A program made the position numbers and the translations under genes. Positions 1-9,409 of a stretch of DNA of 64,000 bases are shown piece by piece. Position 1 is the first letter of the stretch. Every line of letters begins with the position of its first letter. Under the pieces are notes generated by a model that was not told the origin of the DNA, ran no database searches, and saw only the letters and a program-made list of their open reading frames with translations. Location of the stretch: the NCBI GenBank assembly GCA_046349775.1, contig JAXMBS010000023.1, forward strand, positions 1 through 64,000, given 5' to 3'. Source of the stretch: JAEUIG01 sp046349775. Lineage in GTDB: Bacteria > Planctomycetota > Planctomycetia > Planctomycetales > Planctomycetaceae.

Positions 1-1
1 C

Positions 2-208
2 TGCCAGCACGACTGCCGCTCCATTGCCTTCCCGGCGATCAGCACCGGCATCTACGGTTATCCCATCGACCTGGCCGCCGAAACGTCCCTTGACACAGTC
101 CGCCAGTTCCTCACGCGCGAGCAGAAGCCGCAACTGGTTCGCTTCGTCCTGTTCGGCGAGGGCCCGTTTGGCGCGTTCGCCCGGGTTCTCGAAAGCTTTG
201 CGGAATAG
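2..208 (+). CDS. Macrodomain protein, C-terminal end (partial at window start)
   Basis: The frame is open from base 2 to a TAG at 206-208 and encodes the last 68 residues of a macrodomain (ADP-ribose / O-acetyl-ADP-ribose binding) protein. The diagnostic segment is AFPAISTGIYGYP, the ligand-binding loop of the O-acetyl-ADP-ribose deacetylase (YmdB-like) family, followed by the usual helix, a strand (VRFVLFGEGPF) and the C-terminal helix. The start lies outside the window. Family members remove ADP-ribose modifications or deacetylate O-acetyl-ADP-ribose; the substrate here cannot be judged from a fragment. Confidence 0.85.
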   Translation, partial: CQHDCRSIAFPAISTGIYGYPIDLAAETSLDTVRQFLTREQKPQLVRFVLFGEGPFGAFARVLESFAE

Positions 209-354
209 CCCCGCTCCCCACCTTCAAGCCTTCGCTCGCCACGTCCCGAATCGCGAGCGCCACCTATGTCCTGGCGGCGCATTCCGATTGACCATTGACG
301 CATCCCCATCGTCCCTTGAGCGAACCTCCTGTAACCGCTAAGGTCTGGCGATCG

Positions 355-410
<56 letters not shown>

Positions 411-429
<19 letters not shown>

Positions 430-986
430 CTGTTTTCAGAATAAAGCCCTTCGGCGAGTACGTCGAAGGGCTTACTTATTTGAGGGGCGAGAGTTACGCC
501 GTCGAGCGTGCAGTTCAAACACACGATTTCGAGGATTCGACGCTTTGCATCGTAGTCGGCGGTAAGCCACTGCTGGCGAAGCGTTTGTGGGTGTTCAAAC
601 ACTTTCGACGCTAACGCCGCAGTTTCGTTGTGTGGGCGGTCGAGAGCATCAATCTGAAGTTTGATTGAGGCAAGGCGGTCACGACGTTCGTTGCTCTTGC
701 GGGCGAAGGCTTCCTGATCGATGTCATCGGCCAACCGCAGTTTCAGTGGGCGATCCTGCTGGGCGGCGATCGATTTCGTGGTCCCCGGCTGCCGCATCCC
801 GAATCACGTGCACTGCAGCGGATCTGAGACCTGCCCATTGAGTGCAGTCGCATTGCAGCCGACCGCCAGCAAACGATTCGACGCGGGCATGCGCTCGTCG
901 TAGACGAGCGCGTCGCGGCGCCGATCTGGGCATTGCAACCGGGAAATCGAGGGCGGTCGCTCAGCGGCGTGAGTCGCCGCGATCAT
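411..986 (-). pseudogene. Large serine recombinase, decayed C-terminal remnant
   Basis: Positions 797-411 (minus) encode about 128 residues matching the C-terminal helical part of resolvase-type large serine recombinases: a charged coiled coil (IDQEAFARKSNERRDRL) and the typical tail AKRRILEIVCLNCTL...KPFDVLAEGL. In another frame at 986-804 there is a stretch (DERMPASNRLLAVG) resembling the segment just upstream in the same family, so at least one frameshift separates them. The catalytic N-terminal domain and zinc ribbon are absent. The reading frame ends at 411, inside the 3' end of tRNA-Pro, which suggests an old integration next to the tRNA. Inactive as it stands. Confidence 0.7.
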
Positions 987-999
987 CGTGCGGCACAGC

Positions 1000-1413
1000 T
1001 CAAACCGAGACGCTGACGGCGGCGGCCTCTGCAGCAGCGGGAATCAGGCCTTCTGATTCCATTTCGATGGCCTGATCGCGAATGGCTCCGAAGCCCTCGC
1101 GGAGCACCTGAAGAATTTTGAGGATGGTCTGCCAGTCTTCGGCACGCCCCTTGGTGGAGCGGTCGAACATGTACAGCGCCAGCCGCTGGATGTTCTGCGT
1201 CATCTCATGGCGGGTGTCGAGGCCATCGAGAATCTGCATGAGGACCCGGTAGAACCTGAGCCGATGGCGAACCGCACTGTCTTCGTCGCCGTTCGCAAGC
1301 GCAGTGAGAGCACTCTCGGCAGTGCGAATCCCGACGTCATAAACCGTCAGCAGCAGGTCGATACGGGTCCAGGCGCCGGCAGCGGAGCGCTGATATGAGA
1401 AATGCGGCGACAT
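1000..1413 (-). CDS. fliS: FliS, flagellin export chaperone
   Basis: This 137-residue, mostly helical protein begins MSPHFSYQRSAAGAWTRIDL and continues LLLTVYDVGIRTAESAL, the pattern of the FliS four-helix bundle (normally about 125-145 residues). FliS binds the C-terminal disordered region of flagellin in the cytoplasm, prevents premature polymerisation and delivers it to the FlhA export gate. It is the last gene of the minus-strand set flgM-fliC-fliD-fliS and lies 55 bases after fliD, as in many bacteria. The Ala-rich tail (about residues 125-137) looks like a lineage extension. Confidence 0.85.
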   Translation of the reverse strand: MSPHFSYQRSAAGAWTRIDLLLTVYDVGIRTAESALTALANGDEDSAVRHRLRFYRVLMQILDGLDTRHEMTQNIQRLALYMFDRSTKGRAEDWQTILKILQVLREGFGAIRDQAIEMESEGLIPAAAEAAAVSVSV

Positions 1414-1468
1414 CGATACGAGTTCCAGTCACCAGGGGTGTTCCGGAGACGATCGACTCATCCATCGA

Positions 1469-3475
1469 TTACGCGCCAGCCTTGAGGTTGTTCACGCTTT
1501 GCAGTTGCGAGCCGAGCGCGTTGCTCGTGGACTGCAACTGGCTGAGCGCGGTCTCCATGGCCTGAAACTGTTTCAGCAGGGACTGCTGCTGGGCGTTAAA
1601 CAGGTCTTGTTGGCGGTCGATGGCCTTCTGGATGTCTCCAGCTTGAGTATCGAAGCTGTCTTCGACGTGCTTGACACGCCCGCTGGCGGAATCGAGCAGC
1701 TTGCCCAGAACCTGGTCAATGCGGGACGCCACACCCCGCGTGACCGTCAGAGTCGCCTCGGGGCCCGCTCCCAGCTGACCGGTGGTCAGGGAGACGCGCA
1801 CCTGCAAATCGGCAGTATTGGCGTTGTCGAGGTCGCCCGTCAGCACGCGGCCGCGGCCGGTCGCCGTTTCCGTTTCTCCATTCACGAGGAACGAGCCGGC
1901 GACGTCCACCCCGACGTCCGACTCGGTCCCGGTCAGGCCAAGCGCCGCCAGGGCCGTGCCGCCGGTAATCGACAATTTGGACGAAGCCCCGTATGTCTGG
2001 GACGTGATTCGCAGGCTGTCGCCGTTGAGCCCGACGGCCACGCTGCGTCCCTTCAGATTGGAACTGGACATGATGACCGACTGCAACTGCTGCGCCAGCG
2101 TGGTCCTTGTATAGGTCCCGGGGTCGAGGATCAGGCCGTCCAGTTGCAGGCCGTCGATGCTCAACGAGAGTGTGTTGTTCGTGCCGTCAATGACGATGGA
2201 ATCGGCCAGAGGATTGGCGGCGGTAATCGTGGCCTGTTCCGGCGCCTGCGCAACGTCGACGCCGTAGGGAGTCGTACTCGCCTTTGTTCGCGTGCTACCG
2301 AGTACAAACTGCACCTGCTGGCTGCTGCTGTCGCCCGAGAGGCTGAACAGCTTTGCCACGTCGGCGCCCGAGACGCCGGCGACCTTGCCGTTCAGGATGT
2401 TCTGCAATTTCTGCGGGTCGAAGTCCAACTGTCCCTGGTCGTTGACCGAGACGCCGATCGCAGTCAGGCGATTCAGGCTTCCGGTCCCGGGGACGACGTC
2501 GAGGACGGCGCGACGGACCTGGTCCTGCAACTGGATCACAGACTGGTTGCCGATCAGAATGCCGGCCTGCTTGCTGTCCTGGTCATACTTGACCTGATTG
2601 TCGATGAACTTCATCAGGTCGTTGAAGGCATCGACAAACTGCTGCACCGCATCGGTCGCGGGCTTCGTGTCCTGCGTAACGGACAGGGTCAGCTGTTCGT
2701 TCGGGTCGGCCTTGGTCAGGTTCAGCGTGACGCCGCCGAGCAGATTGTCGATCGTGTTCGTGCTACTGGAGACGGTCACGGCTCCCGGACCGGAACCGAG
2801 CGAAATCGATGCATCCCGGGCCGCCTCGATGGGATTCGCGGTATCGAAGGCGAGCTGCACGGCGTTGCCGGAACTTGCGGCCAAATTGTTGGTGATGCTG
2901 ATCTGGTTGTCGGTGCCGGTCTTCTTCGATGTGAGAATCAGCCGGTAGGGCGTTCCTCCACCGGAGCCGTCGCGAATGATGGAGGCGGTGACGTCGCCGC
3001 TTGCGGCATTGATTGCGTCGGCGACTCCCTGCAGCGTGTTGTTCGTCGAGTCAACGGTGATGGTGCTGACCGTTCCGTTGCCGACGCGGATTTGCAGCGT
3101 CCCCTCGGTGACTGCCGAATTGGCGTCGGCATAGCCCTGGGCGCCGATCTGGTGGGCGCTGGCCAGCGAATTGACGCGAATTTGGTACTGGCCAACCGCC
3201 GTCTTGCTCGTGGCCGTGGCGGACAGAAACGCGTCATCGCTGACCGATACGGTGCGTGTGCTGAACACCGAGCTCTGGGACTTGCCCAGGCTGCCGGCGA
3301 CTGAGCGAAAGCTAATGAGCCGCGACTCGATCTGCTGGACGGCGCTCTTCTGATTCAGCACCGCAGTACGTTTGGAATTGAGCTGATCGATCTGCTTCTG
3401 CTGGATCGACAGCAGACCGTCAATGATCTTCTGGGTGTCGATCCCTGACACCAGGCCGTCGATGCTCGTCGCCAT
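1469..3475 (-). CDS. fliD: FliD, flagellar filament cap / hook-associated protein 2
   Basis: The 668-residue product starts with the FliD signature MATSIDGLVSGIDTQKIIDG, followed by a heptad-rich segment (about 20-75). A long Ser/Thr/Gly/Asn-rich middle section holds the D2/D3-type domains, and the C-terminal coiled coil (FDTQAGDIQKAIDRQQDL onward) ends in QLQSTSNALGSQLQS. FliD forms the oligomeric cap under which flagellin folds. The length is larger than enterobacterial FliD (about 470) but ordinary for long FliD variants. It sits between fliC and fliS on the same strand. The ATG at 3475 is well placed at the conserved N-terminus. Confidence 0.93.
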   Translation of the reverse strand: MATSIDGLVSGIDTQKIIDGLLSIQQKQIDQLNSKRTAVLNQKSAVQQIESRLISFRSVAGSLGKSQSSVFSTRTVSVSDDAFLSATATSKTAVGQYQIRVNSLASAHQIGAQGYADANSAVTEGTLQIRVGNGTVSTITVDSTNNTLQGVADAINAASGDVTASIIRDGSGGGTPYRLILTSKKTGTDNQISITNNLAASSGNAVQLAFDTANPIEAARDASISLGSGPGAVTVSSSTNTIDNLLGGVTLNLTKADPNEQLTLSVTQDTKPATDAVQQFVDAFNDLMKFIDNQVKYDQDSKQAGILIGNQSVIQLQDQVRRAVLDVVPGTGSLNRLTAIGVSVNDQGQLDFDPQKLQNILNGKVAGVSGADVAKLFSLSGDSSSQQVQFVLGSTRTKASTTPYGVDVAQAPEQATITAANPLADSIVIDGTNNTLSLSIDGLQLDGLILDPGTYTRTTLAQQLQSVIMSSSNLKGRSVAVGLNGDSLRITSQTYGASSKLSITGGTALAALGLTGTESDVGVDVAGSFLVNGETETATGRGRVLTGDLDNANTADLQVRVSLTTGQLGAGPEATLTVTRGVASRIDQVLGKLLDSASGRVKHVEDSFDTQAGDIQKAIDRQQDLFNAQQQSLLKQFQAMETALSQLQSTSNALGSQLQSVNNLKAGA

Positions 3476-3537
3476 ACGCGCCTCGTCAAGAAACTCTCTG
3501 CAACCGGAATATCAGGCAGCGGCTGGAATGGAAACAT

Positions 3538-3572
3538 CCGCGGAGGATGCAGCCAGGCGGCATCCTCCGCGG
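3538..3572 (-). terminator. Hairpin terminator after flagellin gene
   Basis: A perfect 13-bp inverted repeat (3538-3550 with 3560-3572, 9-base loop) lies between the flagellin stop (3630) and the fliD start (3475). Read on the minus strand the stem is followed by a moderately T-rich stretch (ATGTTTCC). It probably terminates or partly terminates the abundant flagellin transcript, or protects its 3' end, so that fliD is expressed at a lower level. Confidence 0.6.
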
Positions 3573-3629
3573 AGTGGCAATCTGCACGAATTTCGCGCGA
3601 TCTGGTCAGACCGCCGGGTCATTCAACGA

Positions 3630-5042
3630 TTACTGTCCACGCAGCAGCGACAGGACGAGCTGCGAGGTCTGGTTCGCGTTCGAGAGCACCGAGGTGCCGG
3701 CCTGCACGAGGACCTGATTCTTCGTGTAGGTGGCGATTTCGGAGGCGAAGTCGGTGTCACGGATGACGGACTCCGCATTGGTCGTGTTTTCCAGGGTCGT
3801 CCGCATGTTGTTGGCCATCGATTCCAGGGTGTTGCCCTGGAACGCGCCGAGCGTGCCGCGGAGGTTGGTGATCTGGTCGATCGCCTTGTCCACGATGGCG
3901 AGCGTATCGTTCGCGGCCGATGCGTTCGTCACGTTGATCGCCGCCAGATTCGCGAACTGGTTGCCGGTGACGCCGACGCCGAGGGTGGACGGGTTGACCG
4001 AATTGATGGCGATCTTCGCCGTCTGATTGGCGTTGCCACCGATCTGGAACTGGAGCGACTGATCCGTGACGGTCGTCGTGCCCTGCGCGCCGGTGACGGT
4101 GGCGACGGTGGTGGCGTTCGCAAGCTGCAACGTCAGGCCCGTGCTGGGACCGGTGCTGGAGGTCAGCGCGTTGCCGACGCCGGTCGCTGCGTTGCCACCG
4201 ATGGTGCCGGCGACGTCCACGCCGGTATCCGTCAGAGCCGAGGTGCCGAAGCCGGAGCTGTCGGCGGCAGCAGCCGTGTCCGACACGACCGAAATGCTGG
4301 CGGCGGAGCCGAACTGCACCGAGTACAACCGCGTGTTGCCGCCGTTGTCTTCGGCGACGACGCCGGTGTTGCCCGTGAACTCGTTAATGCGATCGATGAC
4401 CTGGGACTGCGTCAGACCGGCATTCAGGGTGATGTTGGTGCCGTTGACCGTCAGGACTTCCGCCGCGGTCAGGGCCGACGTCTGAGCCGTGCCGTTGGAG
4501 ACGTTCGCACGTTCGCCGGCCGTCGTGATGGCGACGGCGTAGGCGCCCGCGGACGTCTGCGCAGTGGACTGCAGATACGTGACGTTGGTGCTGGTGGAAG
4601 AGACGTTGAGACCGGCGGAGCCGTCGAGCAGATGCTTGGTGCCGAACTGCGTATAGTTCGCAATGCGATTGATCGTGTCGAGAGCGTTGCTGATTTCGGC
4701 CTGGTTCGCGGCCAGCGCGTCGGAGTCGTTGACGCCCGTGTTGGCCGAATCGAGGGCCAGGCTGCGGACCTTCACGAGCAGGCTGTTGATTTCGTTCAGG
4801 GCGCCTTCCGCCGTCTGCACGACCGACACGGCCTTTTCCGTGTTCTGAATCGCCTGATCGAGTCCGGCGATCTGAGCCCGCTGCTTTTCGGAAATCACGA
4901 GGGCCGCGGGCCCGTCGGCGCCGCGGTTGACCTTCAAACCGGAGGACAACCGCTCAATCGAACGCGCGAGGGCGGTCGAGGACCGGTTTAAGTTGTGCTG
5001 GGCGTTCAGCGAGGCCACGTTGTTCGCAATGATCAGACTCAT
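3630..5042 (-). CDS. fliC: Flagellin
   Basis: The product (470 residues from the ATG at 5042) has both conserved flagellin ends. The N-terminal D0/D1 begins MSLIIANNVASLNAQHNL and continues with the SIERLSSGLKVNRGADGPA region. The C-terminal D1/D0 includes TTNAESVIRDTDFASEIATY and the final QTSQLVLSLLRGQ. The middle (about 170-370) is Ser/Thr/Ala/Val-rich and variable. A TTG two codons upstream is in frame, but the ATG fits the family N-terminus better; GGAG lies 10 bases upstream of it. It is preceded by a FlgM-like gene and followed by a strong hairpin, then fliD and fliS. Exported by the flagellar type III system to build the filament. Confidence 0.95.
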   Translation of the reverse strand: MSLIIANNVASLNAQHNLNRSSTALARSIERLSSGLKVNRGADGPAALVISEKQRAQIAGLDQAIQNTEKAVSVVQTAEGALNEINSLLVKVRSLALDSANTGVNDSDALAANQAEISNALDTINRIANYTQFGTKHLLDGSAGLNVSSTSTNVTYLQSTAQTSAGAYAVAITTAGERANVSNGTAQTSALTAAEVLTVNGTNITLNAGLTQSQVIDRINEFTGNTGVVAEDNGGNTRLYSVQFGSAASISVVSDTAAAADSSGFGTSALTDTGVDVAGTIGGNAATGVGNALTSSTGPSTGLTLQLANATTVATVTGAQGTTTVTDQSLQFQIGGNANQTAKIAINSVNPSTLGVGVTGNQFANLAAINVTNASAANDTLAIVDKAIDQITNLRGTLGAFQGNTLESMANNMRTTLENTTNAESVIRDTDFASEIATYTKNQVLVQAGTSVLSNANQTSQLVLSLLRGQ

Positions 5043-5213
5043 GTTCAAAATACTCCAGTGGTTTGGCCGGCCCGCAACCTCTCGCGGCGTCGCTGAGGAC
5101 GTGCTGGGTGATCGAGATCAGGTTGAGGGGATTCGGCGCTGTGCGGGAGGGTGATGGAGACCGTGCGGTTAGCGGTCCGGAGAGGCGATTGCGGAATCGC
5201 CGCCCCAGATACG

Positions 5214-5522
5214 TCAATCGCTTTGGCTCCCCAAAAGGGCGGCAGCCGTCTGTTCGGCCGCTTCGCGCGTCAGGTACGCGCCTTGGTCCAACTTCGCAAA
5301 GACCTGGCTCAGCCGGTCGGCGCGAGTCTCAGGGATTGATCGCAGACGTTCCAGCAGCACGGCCACGTCGGAGGAGACCGATGGGGATGCGCTGCCGGCG
5401 TCGTCCGCGAGCAACGGGGATGCTTGGGGAGCGCCGGTTTCGGACCCGGACCGTGTCCCCGCGCTCGTCGAGTCGCGGGCGATGAGGCCCACAGGGATTC
5501 GATGTGGGTGCGGAACCGACAA
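5214..5522 (-). CDS. flgM: FlgM-like anti-sigma-28 factor
   Basis: The 102-residue product has a low-complexity, probably disordered first half. Its C-terminal segment (DVAVLLERLRSIPETRADRL, then LSQVFAKLDQGAYLTREAAE) matches the shape of FlgM, in which R..RV..L...I..G.Y.....AE..A..LL wraps around sigma-28. FlgM inhibits FliA until the hook is complete and is then exported. It lies directly upstream of flagellin on the same strand, 171 bases before the fliC start, the usual context. The apparent start is a TTG at 5522 with no strong ribosome site, so the start is uncertain. A small hairpin (about 5184-5201) follows the stop. The family call rests on the C-terminal pattern only. Confidence 0.6.
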   Translation of the reverse strand: MSVPHPHRIPVGLIARDSTSAGTRSGSETGAPQASPLLADDAGSASPSVSSDVAVLLERLRSIPETRADRLSQVFAKLDQGAYLTREAAEQTAAALLGSQSD

Positions 5523-5708
5523 TCACCGCGCACTGCTCCTGAGAATGGCGTCTGCTCACCATCGAATCTTCTATCAGGAACTTGCGTGACAATTCCGGCT
5601 TCACCGAATAGAGCGAAGACGATGAGACTGTAACGGCTGCGCCCGAGTTTGCCCGGCACCGCGCCCGATCCTGCGCCAGGCCATGCGGCGCGGCGCTGAA
5701 CGCGGCCT

Positions 5709-6483
5709 GTGCTATGGCGACCGAAGGTTTCCCCCACGACGGAGTCTGAAGCGACTCCGGCGACCGGCAAATCCCGCCGGTGGCTGGTGCGGCGGATCGC
5801 AGTCTGCGCGGCGGGGATCGGCATCGTTCTGGCGTCTGCTGCAGGGGGCTGGTTTCTGCAGCTGCGCTTGCGGCCGCAAACAGAGGCAAGTACCCCGGCG
5901 ACTCCCACAGTCGCCGATACTCACACGGAAGCCATAGGCAAGGACCGCGAAGCCGGTCACTCGGCGGGCGAACACTGGTCGCGGCTCAGGACAGGGGCTA
6001 ACACGACAGCCACGACATCGAAGTCGCGCCCGACTCCGGACGCACATGGTTCGGGTGAAGCAATCGTCGCCGGAAAGCGAGCCCGCCAATCGATATCCAG
6101 TCTCCACAGGGGCGCCCTCCGACCAGGACCAGGCGACTCATGGCATCGGTGCAAAGCCGCCGGACCTCGAAGGGAATCTCACTCGCGTCGAAGCGAACGG
6201 CGAACAGCATCTCATTGAGGGGGACGCCGTCCGGGCGCTGCGCGAGTTCGACAGAATACTCGCCCAGAAGGACCGCGCTCAGGACGATGTCTTGCACTAC
6301 CGCTGCGGCATTTGTGCTGGCTACTGGGGACCGGGGCGTGCGGCCAAGCGAAGTATCGGCCGCGCCGCGGCGGTGGCCCACGATGAGTCGCTGATCACTT
6401 TATGCAAGCTGGGCAGGGCCTTTATCTGGAGGAAACTTGGACATGCGGACATGTCGCTGCAACTTTGGCGGCGGCACGTCTGA
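5709..6483 (+). pseudogene. Membrane-anchored TPR-type protein, 5' part (frameshifted)
   Basis: The first frame (GTG at 5709; an ATG at 5714 in another frame is the more likely true start, with an indel in the following C-run) encodes a basic segment SRRWLVRRIAV followed by one transmembrane helix (VCAAGIGIVLASAAGGWFL) and a Thr/Pro/Ala-rich region. The coding pattern then moves to the +1 frame from about 6046. There EGDAVRALREFDRIL...DDVLHYRCGICA looks like a tetratricopeptide repeat with its A-helix residues, before the frame closes at 6483. Together with 7110-8078 it probably forms one membrane-anchored TPR protein of the flagellar locus. Function unknown. Confidence 0.5.
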
Positions 6484-7109
6484 CCAGCTGCCAGAGTAAT
6501 CGCGCTTGTGCAACTGCGGCCTTTCACGGCAATACCTGCTGGCCGATTCGCTGGCGGCTCAGGGAATTGTAGCCGTGAGAAGCGGATCTCACGGCGGATG
6601 ACGGGTTGAAATTACTTAGCCTGGGAGTTCAATCTGTTCGATCCCACATTGCTGTTTTATATCCGCTGAAAGAGACGCCGGATGCGGCCATTTCTCCTGG
6701 CGTTCGCTGACTACCGCGTCGGCGGACAGCAGCGCCGACATCGCGGCACGGAAGTCAACCTGCCGCGGATGGGGATCGTCAATGTTGTGGATGCGGCTCT
6801 GCCGCACGACCTCCAGGCCCAATGGTCGGCTGCTGCACAGTCGCCGTCACCGGCCGGTCGGCCGAGATGTGCCTGGCCAGCAACAGCCTGGCGATGTGCT
6901 GGACATGCTAACGACTCCACTGGAGGTCGGCTGGACGTTGGAAGAGCAAAAGATCCGGCTATGGACTGAGGACGAGGTTGACGGAACGACGCTGGCGGTT
7001 GCGACAATCCGCAGCGCGACGCCATGTGGAGCATGCAACGCAGCAGCATGCCAAGTTCGAGCTTTGCGGCGCCAGGCGCTGATCGTGCTGGGGAATCTGG
7101 CCCAACTCG
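6484..7109 (+). other. Frame-scrambled middle of the TPR gene
   Basis: No single frame is convincing across this stretch. In the frame opened at 6782 the segment LDMLTTPLEVGWTLEEQKIR followed by LWTEDEVDGTTLA has coding-like composition, and downstream ALRRQALIVLGNLAQLDGRY resembles a TPR helix pair. It lies between two pieces of what seems to be one gene, so the most economical reading is a coding sequence broken by several indels. It could also be true decay. Confidence 0.4.
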
Positions 7110-8078
7110 ATGGCCGGTACGACGTGGCGGCGGATGTACCAGAGCATGCTGGAGCAGCAGCCCCTGTCACGGTCACCAGTGATGCACCGTTCCAGCACGG
7201 GCAAGCTGTATCTGGGACAGGATCGACCGGATCGGCCTGGGCACTGGCGCGCGATCGACACGGGCGCTTCCTGTCACGGCGCGCACCGCAGCACCTGGCC
7301 GTCTGACCAGTTGCCGCCGGATTCGGAGCAGCCCCGGCGGGCGATCTCGCCGTTAATTCGAGCCACGCGACTCGCCGCCGACCCGAACGTACGGACCAAA
7401 TCTGTGCTCTGCCTGGCGGCGGCGTATTTGCTATACGACAGTCCCGCCGCGGCCAACGAAGTGATGATGGACTTCCGCAGCGAGGTGCAAACGCAGTCGC
7501 TGGAGTCGGCCTTTCTGTCGGCCCTCGCACGGTTTCGTACGGCCGATGATCCCGCACGGCGACTCTACGAAGCGGAAGCGTTGCTGTCTGCCGCCGATGC
7601 GGTCAAATGCAGCGACTTCTTTGGCCGCTACGGATGGCATTTGCGGGGCAGTGCCTACCAGGAATTACTGCTGCCGGAAATCGCAGCCGACATCTACCGG
7701 GAGGCACTGGCGGCGCCGACGCCACCGCCGTATCGCGACGCAATCTCGTACGGTCTGGCGGCCTGCTTGCTCGACATCGGCGACACTGCTGGGGGGCGGG
7801 CGCGCTTGATCGACGCTATGGAACATGCGGAGGCCACCTGGCGATGGCGCGCAGGATTCCGGCTGTGCCGACTCCAACTCGAGGCCGGAGAAACGCAGGA
7901 GGCCGCGAACACCGCGCGAATGCTCGTGGGCGAATGCAACGGCCGTGACGACAAGTCCCAGGCGCTGCAAATGCTGGGGACCGCATACCAACAACAGGGG
8001 AATCATGCGGCAGCGGCCCTGTGTTTTGCCGGAAGCCTTCCGGACGCCGCTTCCTCGAATGTGTCCAAGGAGCCCTGA
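7110..8078 (+). CDS. TPR-repeat protein, C-terminal part
   Basis: From about 7320 to the TGA at 8078 the frame is intact and encodes tandem helix pairs typical of tetratricopeptide repeats, for example LESAFLSALARFRTADDPAR, LRGSAYQELLLPEIAADIYR and the last repeat LQMLGTAYQQQGNHAAAALC. The first about 60 codons of this open frame do not look like protein and probably belong to a frameshifted upstream part. It is followed after 6 bases by a second TPR gene on the same strand. TPR arrays usually mediate protein-protein contacts. Its position ahead of a sigma-54 activator and hook genes suggests a role in flagellar assembly or surface organisation, but that is inference. Confidence 0.65.
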   Translation: MAGTTWRRMYQSMLEQQPLSRSPVMHRSSTGKLYLGQDRPDRPGHWRAIDTGASCHGAHRSTWPSDQLPPDSEQPRRAISPLIRATRLAADPNVRTKSVLCLAAAYLLYDSPAAANEVMMDFRSEVQTQSLESAFLSALARFRTADDPARRLYEAEALLSAADAVKCSDFFGRYGWHLRGSAYQELLLPEIAADIYREALAAPTPPPYRDAISYGLAACLLDIGDTAGGRARLIDAMEHAEATWRWRAGFRLCRLQLEAGETQEAANTARMLVGECNGRDDKSQALQMLGTAYQQQGNHAAAALCFAGSLPDAASSNVSKEP

Positions 8079-8084
8079 TTCGCC

Positions 8085-9017
8085 ATGTGGCGTTGCACAC
8101 TCTTTGATCAGCGGTCCAACTCACGCGTGCCGCGCCAGCCAAGTCACGCTCCTGTCGCATTGTCGTCGGGCGTGAGCCGCCCACCCCGGCGTCTATGGGG
8201 CATGCCGCAATTGTGCCTGTTGTCGTGGGCATTCCTATTGCTGGCGTGTCTGTCGGTGGTCGCCGCCGATCCGGCCGTTTCCGTTCCGCCGGCGGCGGGG
8301 ACGGAATTGACGCCCTCCATGTTGCTGGACGAACTGCAGCAAACCGCCAAAGCGAAACAGGCGCGACTGACGCAGTTGCGGCAGCAGATGCAGCGGTTGC
8401 GCGAGGAGAGCCGACGGGCCAAGTCGGAGCCTGACAGCAGCGCGGTACCGCCCCCGGCCGATCATGAAGCGGCTCCTCCCGAGCCGGTGGAAAGCACTCC
8501 TCCTGCACCGCACGCAGAGCCGGGCAACTTACTGCCGCCGGGCGCCGAAGCTTTGCTGGGCGGCGAGCACGACCTGACTACCGCGACTGAACCGATTGCG
8601 CCGCACGCAGTGCAAGCCCCGAGCGAGCACGGCGTCGAGGGGGAGCACGCGTCGGAAATCGTCGTCGGCACAAGTATCAATCGACTGTCGCTGGGTGACA
8701 GCCTGTTTGCCACCGGGCAAACCGAACTGGCGCTACAGGCGTACGATGCGATCGACGCCGTGAAACTGCCGACCACGGAACGGTATTGGGTCCAATACCA
8801 GTTGGCCAACTGCCATCGACGACTGGGCAATATCCCGGAAGCCGAACAGCGTTATCGCCGGCTGGCCGAACTCGTGGACGGCGGCTGGTGTGCGGCGCAT
8901 GCACGCTGGTGGCTGGATGCGTTGGAAACGCGGACGGAAATGCAGCGCGATCTGAATGCGATCCGCGAGACGCTGAAGACAGTTGAGGAGCAATTAAATG
9001 CCGCTGCCACCCGCTGA
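8085..9017 (+). CDS. Exported TPR / coiled-coil protein
   Basis: The 310-residue product has a hydrophobic stretch (CLLSWAFLLLACLSVVAADP, about residues 42-61) that reads as a signal peptide or anchor. An alternative ATG at 8202 would place this at the true N-terminus. Then come a short coiled coil (LLDELQQTAKAKQARLTQLR), a Pro/Glu/Ala-rich linker (about 115-195) and TPR-like helices (LGDSLFATGQTELALQAYDA, YQLANCHRRLGNIPEAEQRY). The C-terminus is a charged helix. This architecture is common in periplasmic or envelope TPR proteins. It starts 6 bases after the preceding TPR gene and overlaps the next gene by 20 bases, so the three are likely co-transcribed. No specific function recognised. Confidence 0.75.
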   Translation: MWRCTLFDQRSNSRVPRQPSHAPVALSSGVSRPPRRLWGMPQLCLLSWAFLLLACLSVVAADPAVSVPPAAGTELTPSMLLDELQQTAKAKQARLTQLRQQMQRLREESRRAKSEPDSSAVPPPADHEAAPPEPVESTPPAPHAEPGNLLPPGAEALLGGEHDLTTATEPIAPHAVQAPSEHGVEGEHASEIVVGTSINRLSLGDSLFATGQTELALQAYDAIDAVKLPTTERYWVQYQLANCHRRLGNIPEAEQRYRRLAELVDGGWCAAHARWWLDALETRTEMQRDLNAIRETLKTVEEQLNAAATR

Positions 9018-9409
9018 GATCGAACGCGAACTTGTGATGGCTCTCGCGGAGCGCGGCGCCGCATACGAAGTCGCGTTTGCCGCCCTGATAGGGCTGCAGC
9101 AGCGTCTGCACGCGGGCGACGCCTTTCATCGCTTGTGCCCGGAACTGCAACACGTGCTCGAGGGGATCCGCCATACGGATGACAGGTTTACGAATCTGCA
9201 GGAACAGTGGCAGCAATTGTCGCGGACGCCGGGATCGGAACTGGCGAAGCAGCTTGTTCGACACCAGCAGCAATTGGAGCACTCTGGGACTGGTGAATCA
9301 ACTGGCGGAAACGGCCACGTCGGATTGTGCGGTGCTGGGGCCGCGATTGGATGAAGCGGTCCGCGGCCGCCGGATGCAGGCCGCGTATGCCGCGACAGTA
9401 GGTTACTGA
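8998..9409 (+). CDS. Small helical protein, frameshifted near its 3' end
   Basis: The ATG at 8998 overlaps the preceding TPR gene. About 95 residues of amphipathic helix follow (IERELVMALAERGAAYEVAF, then ELAKQLVRHQQQLEH). Coding then continues in the +1 frame as TLGLVNQLAETATSDCAVLG to AATVGY at 9409, so one indel near 9283 joins the two parts into a protein of about 136 residues. Size, helical character and position beside flagellar regulators resemble FlgN/FliT-type export chaperones, but no decisive motif is visible. Function is left open. Confidence 0.55.

Noticed and set aside
1499..3304. Long open frame on the plus strand opposite fliD
   Set aside because: It mirrors the fliD codons, has Arg/Gly-rich composition without any family pattern, and fliD is certain; a shadow frame of GC-rich DNA.
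3423..4991. 522-codon open frame opposite flagellin
   Set aside because: Arg/Gly/Asp-rich and without domains; it arises from the biased third positions of the flagellin gene.
5523..5708. Sigma-28 or sigma-54 promoter for the flgM-fliC block
   Set aside because: No sequence with acceptable boxes and spacing was found on the minus strand in this interval.
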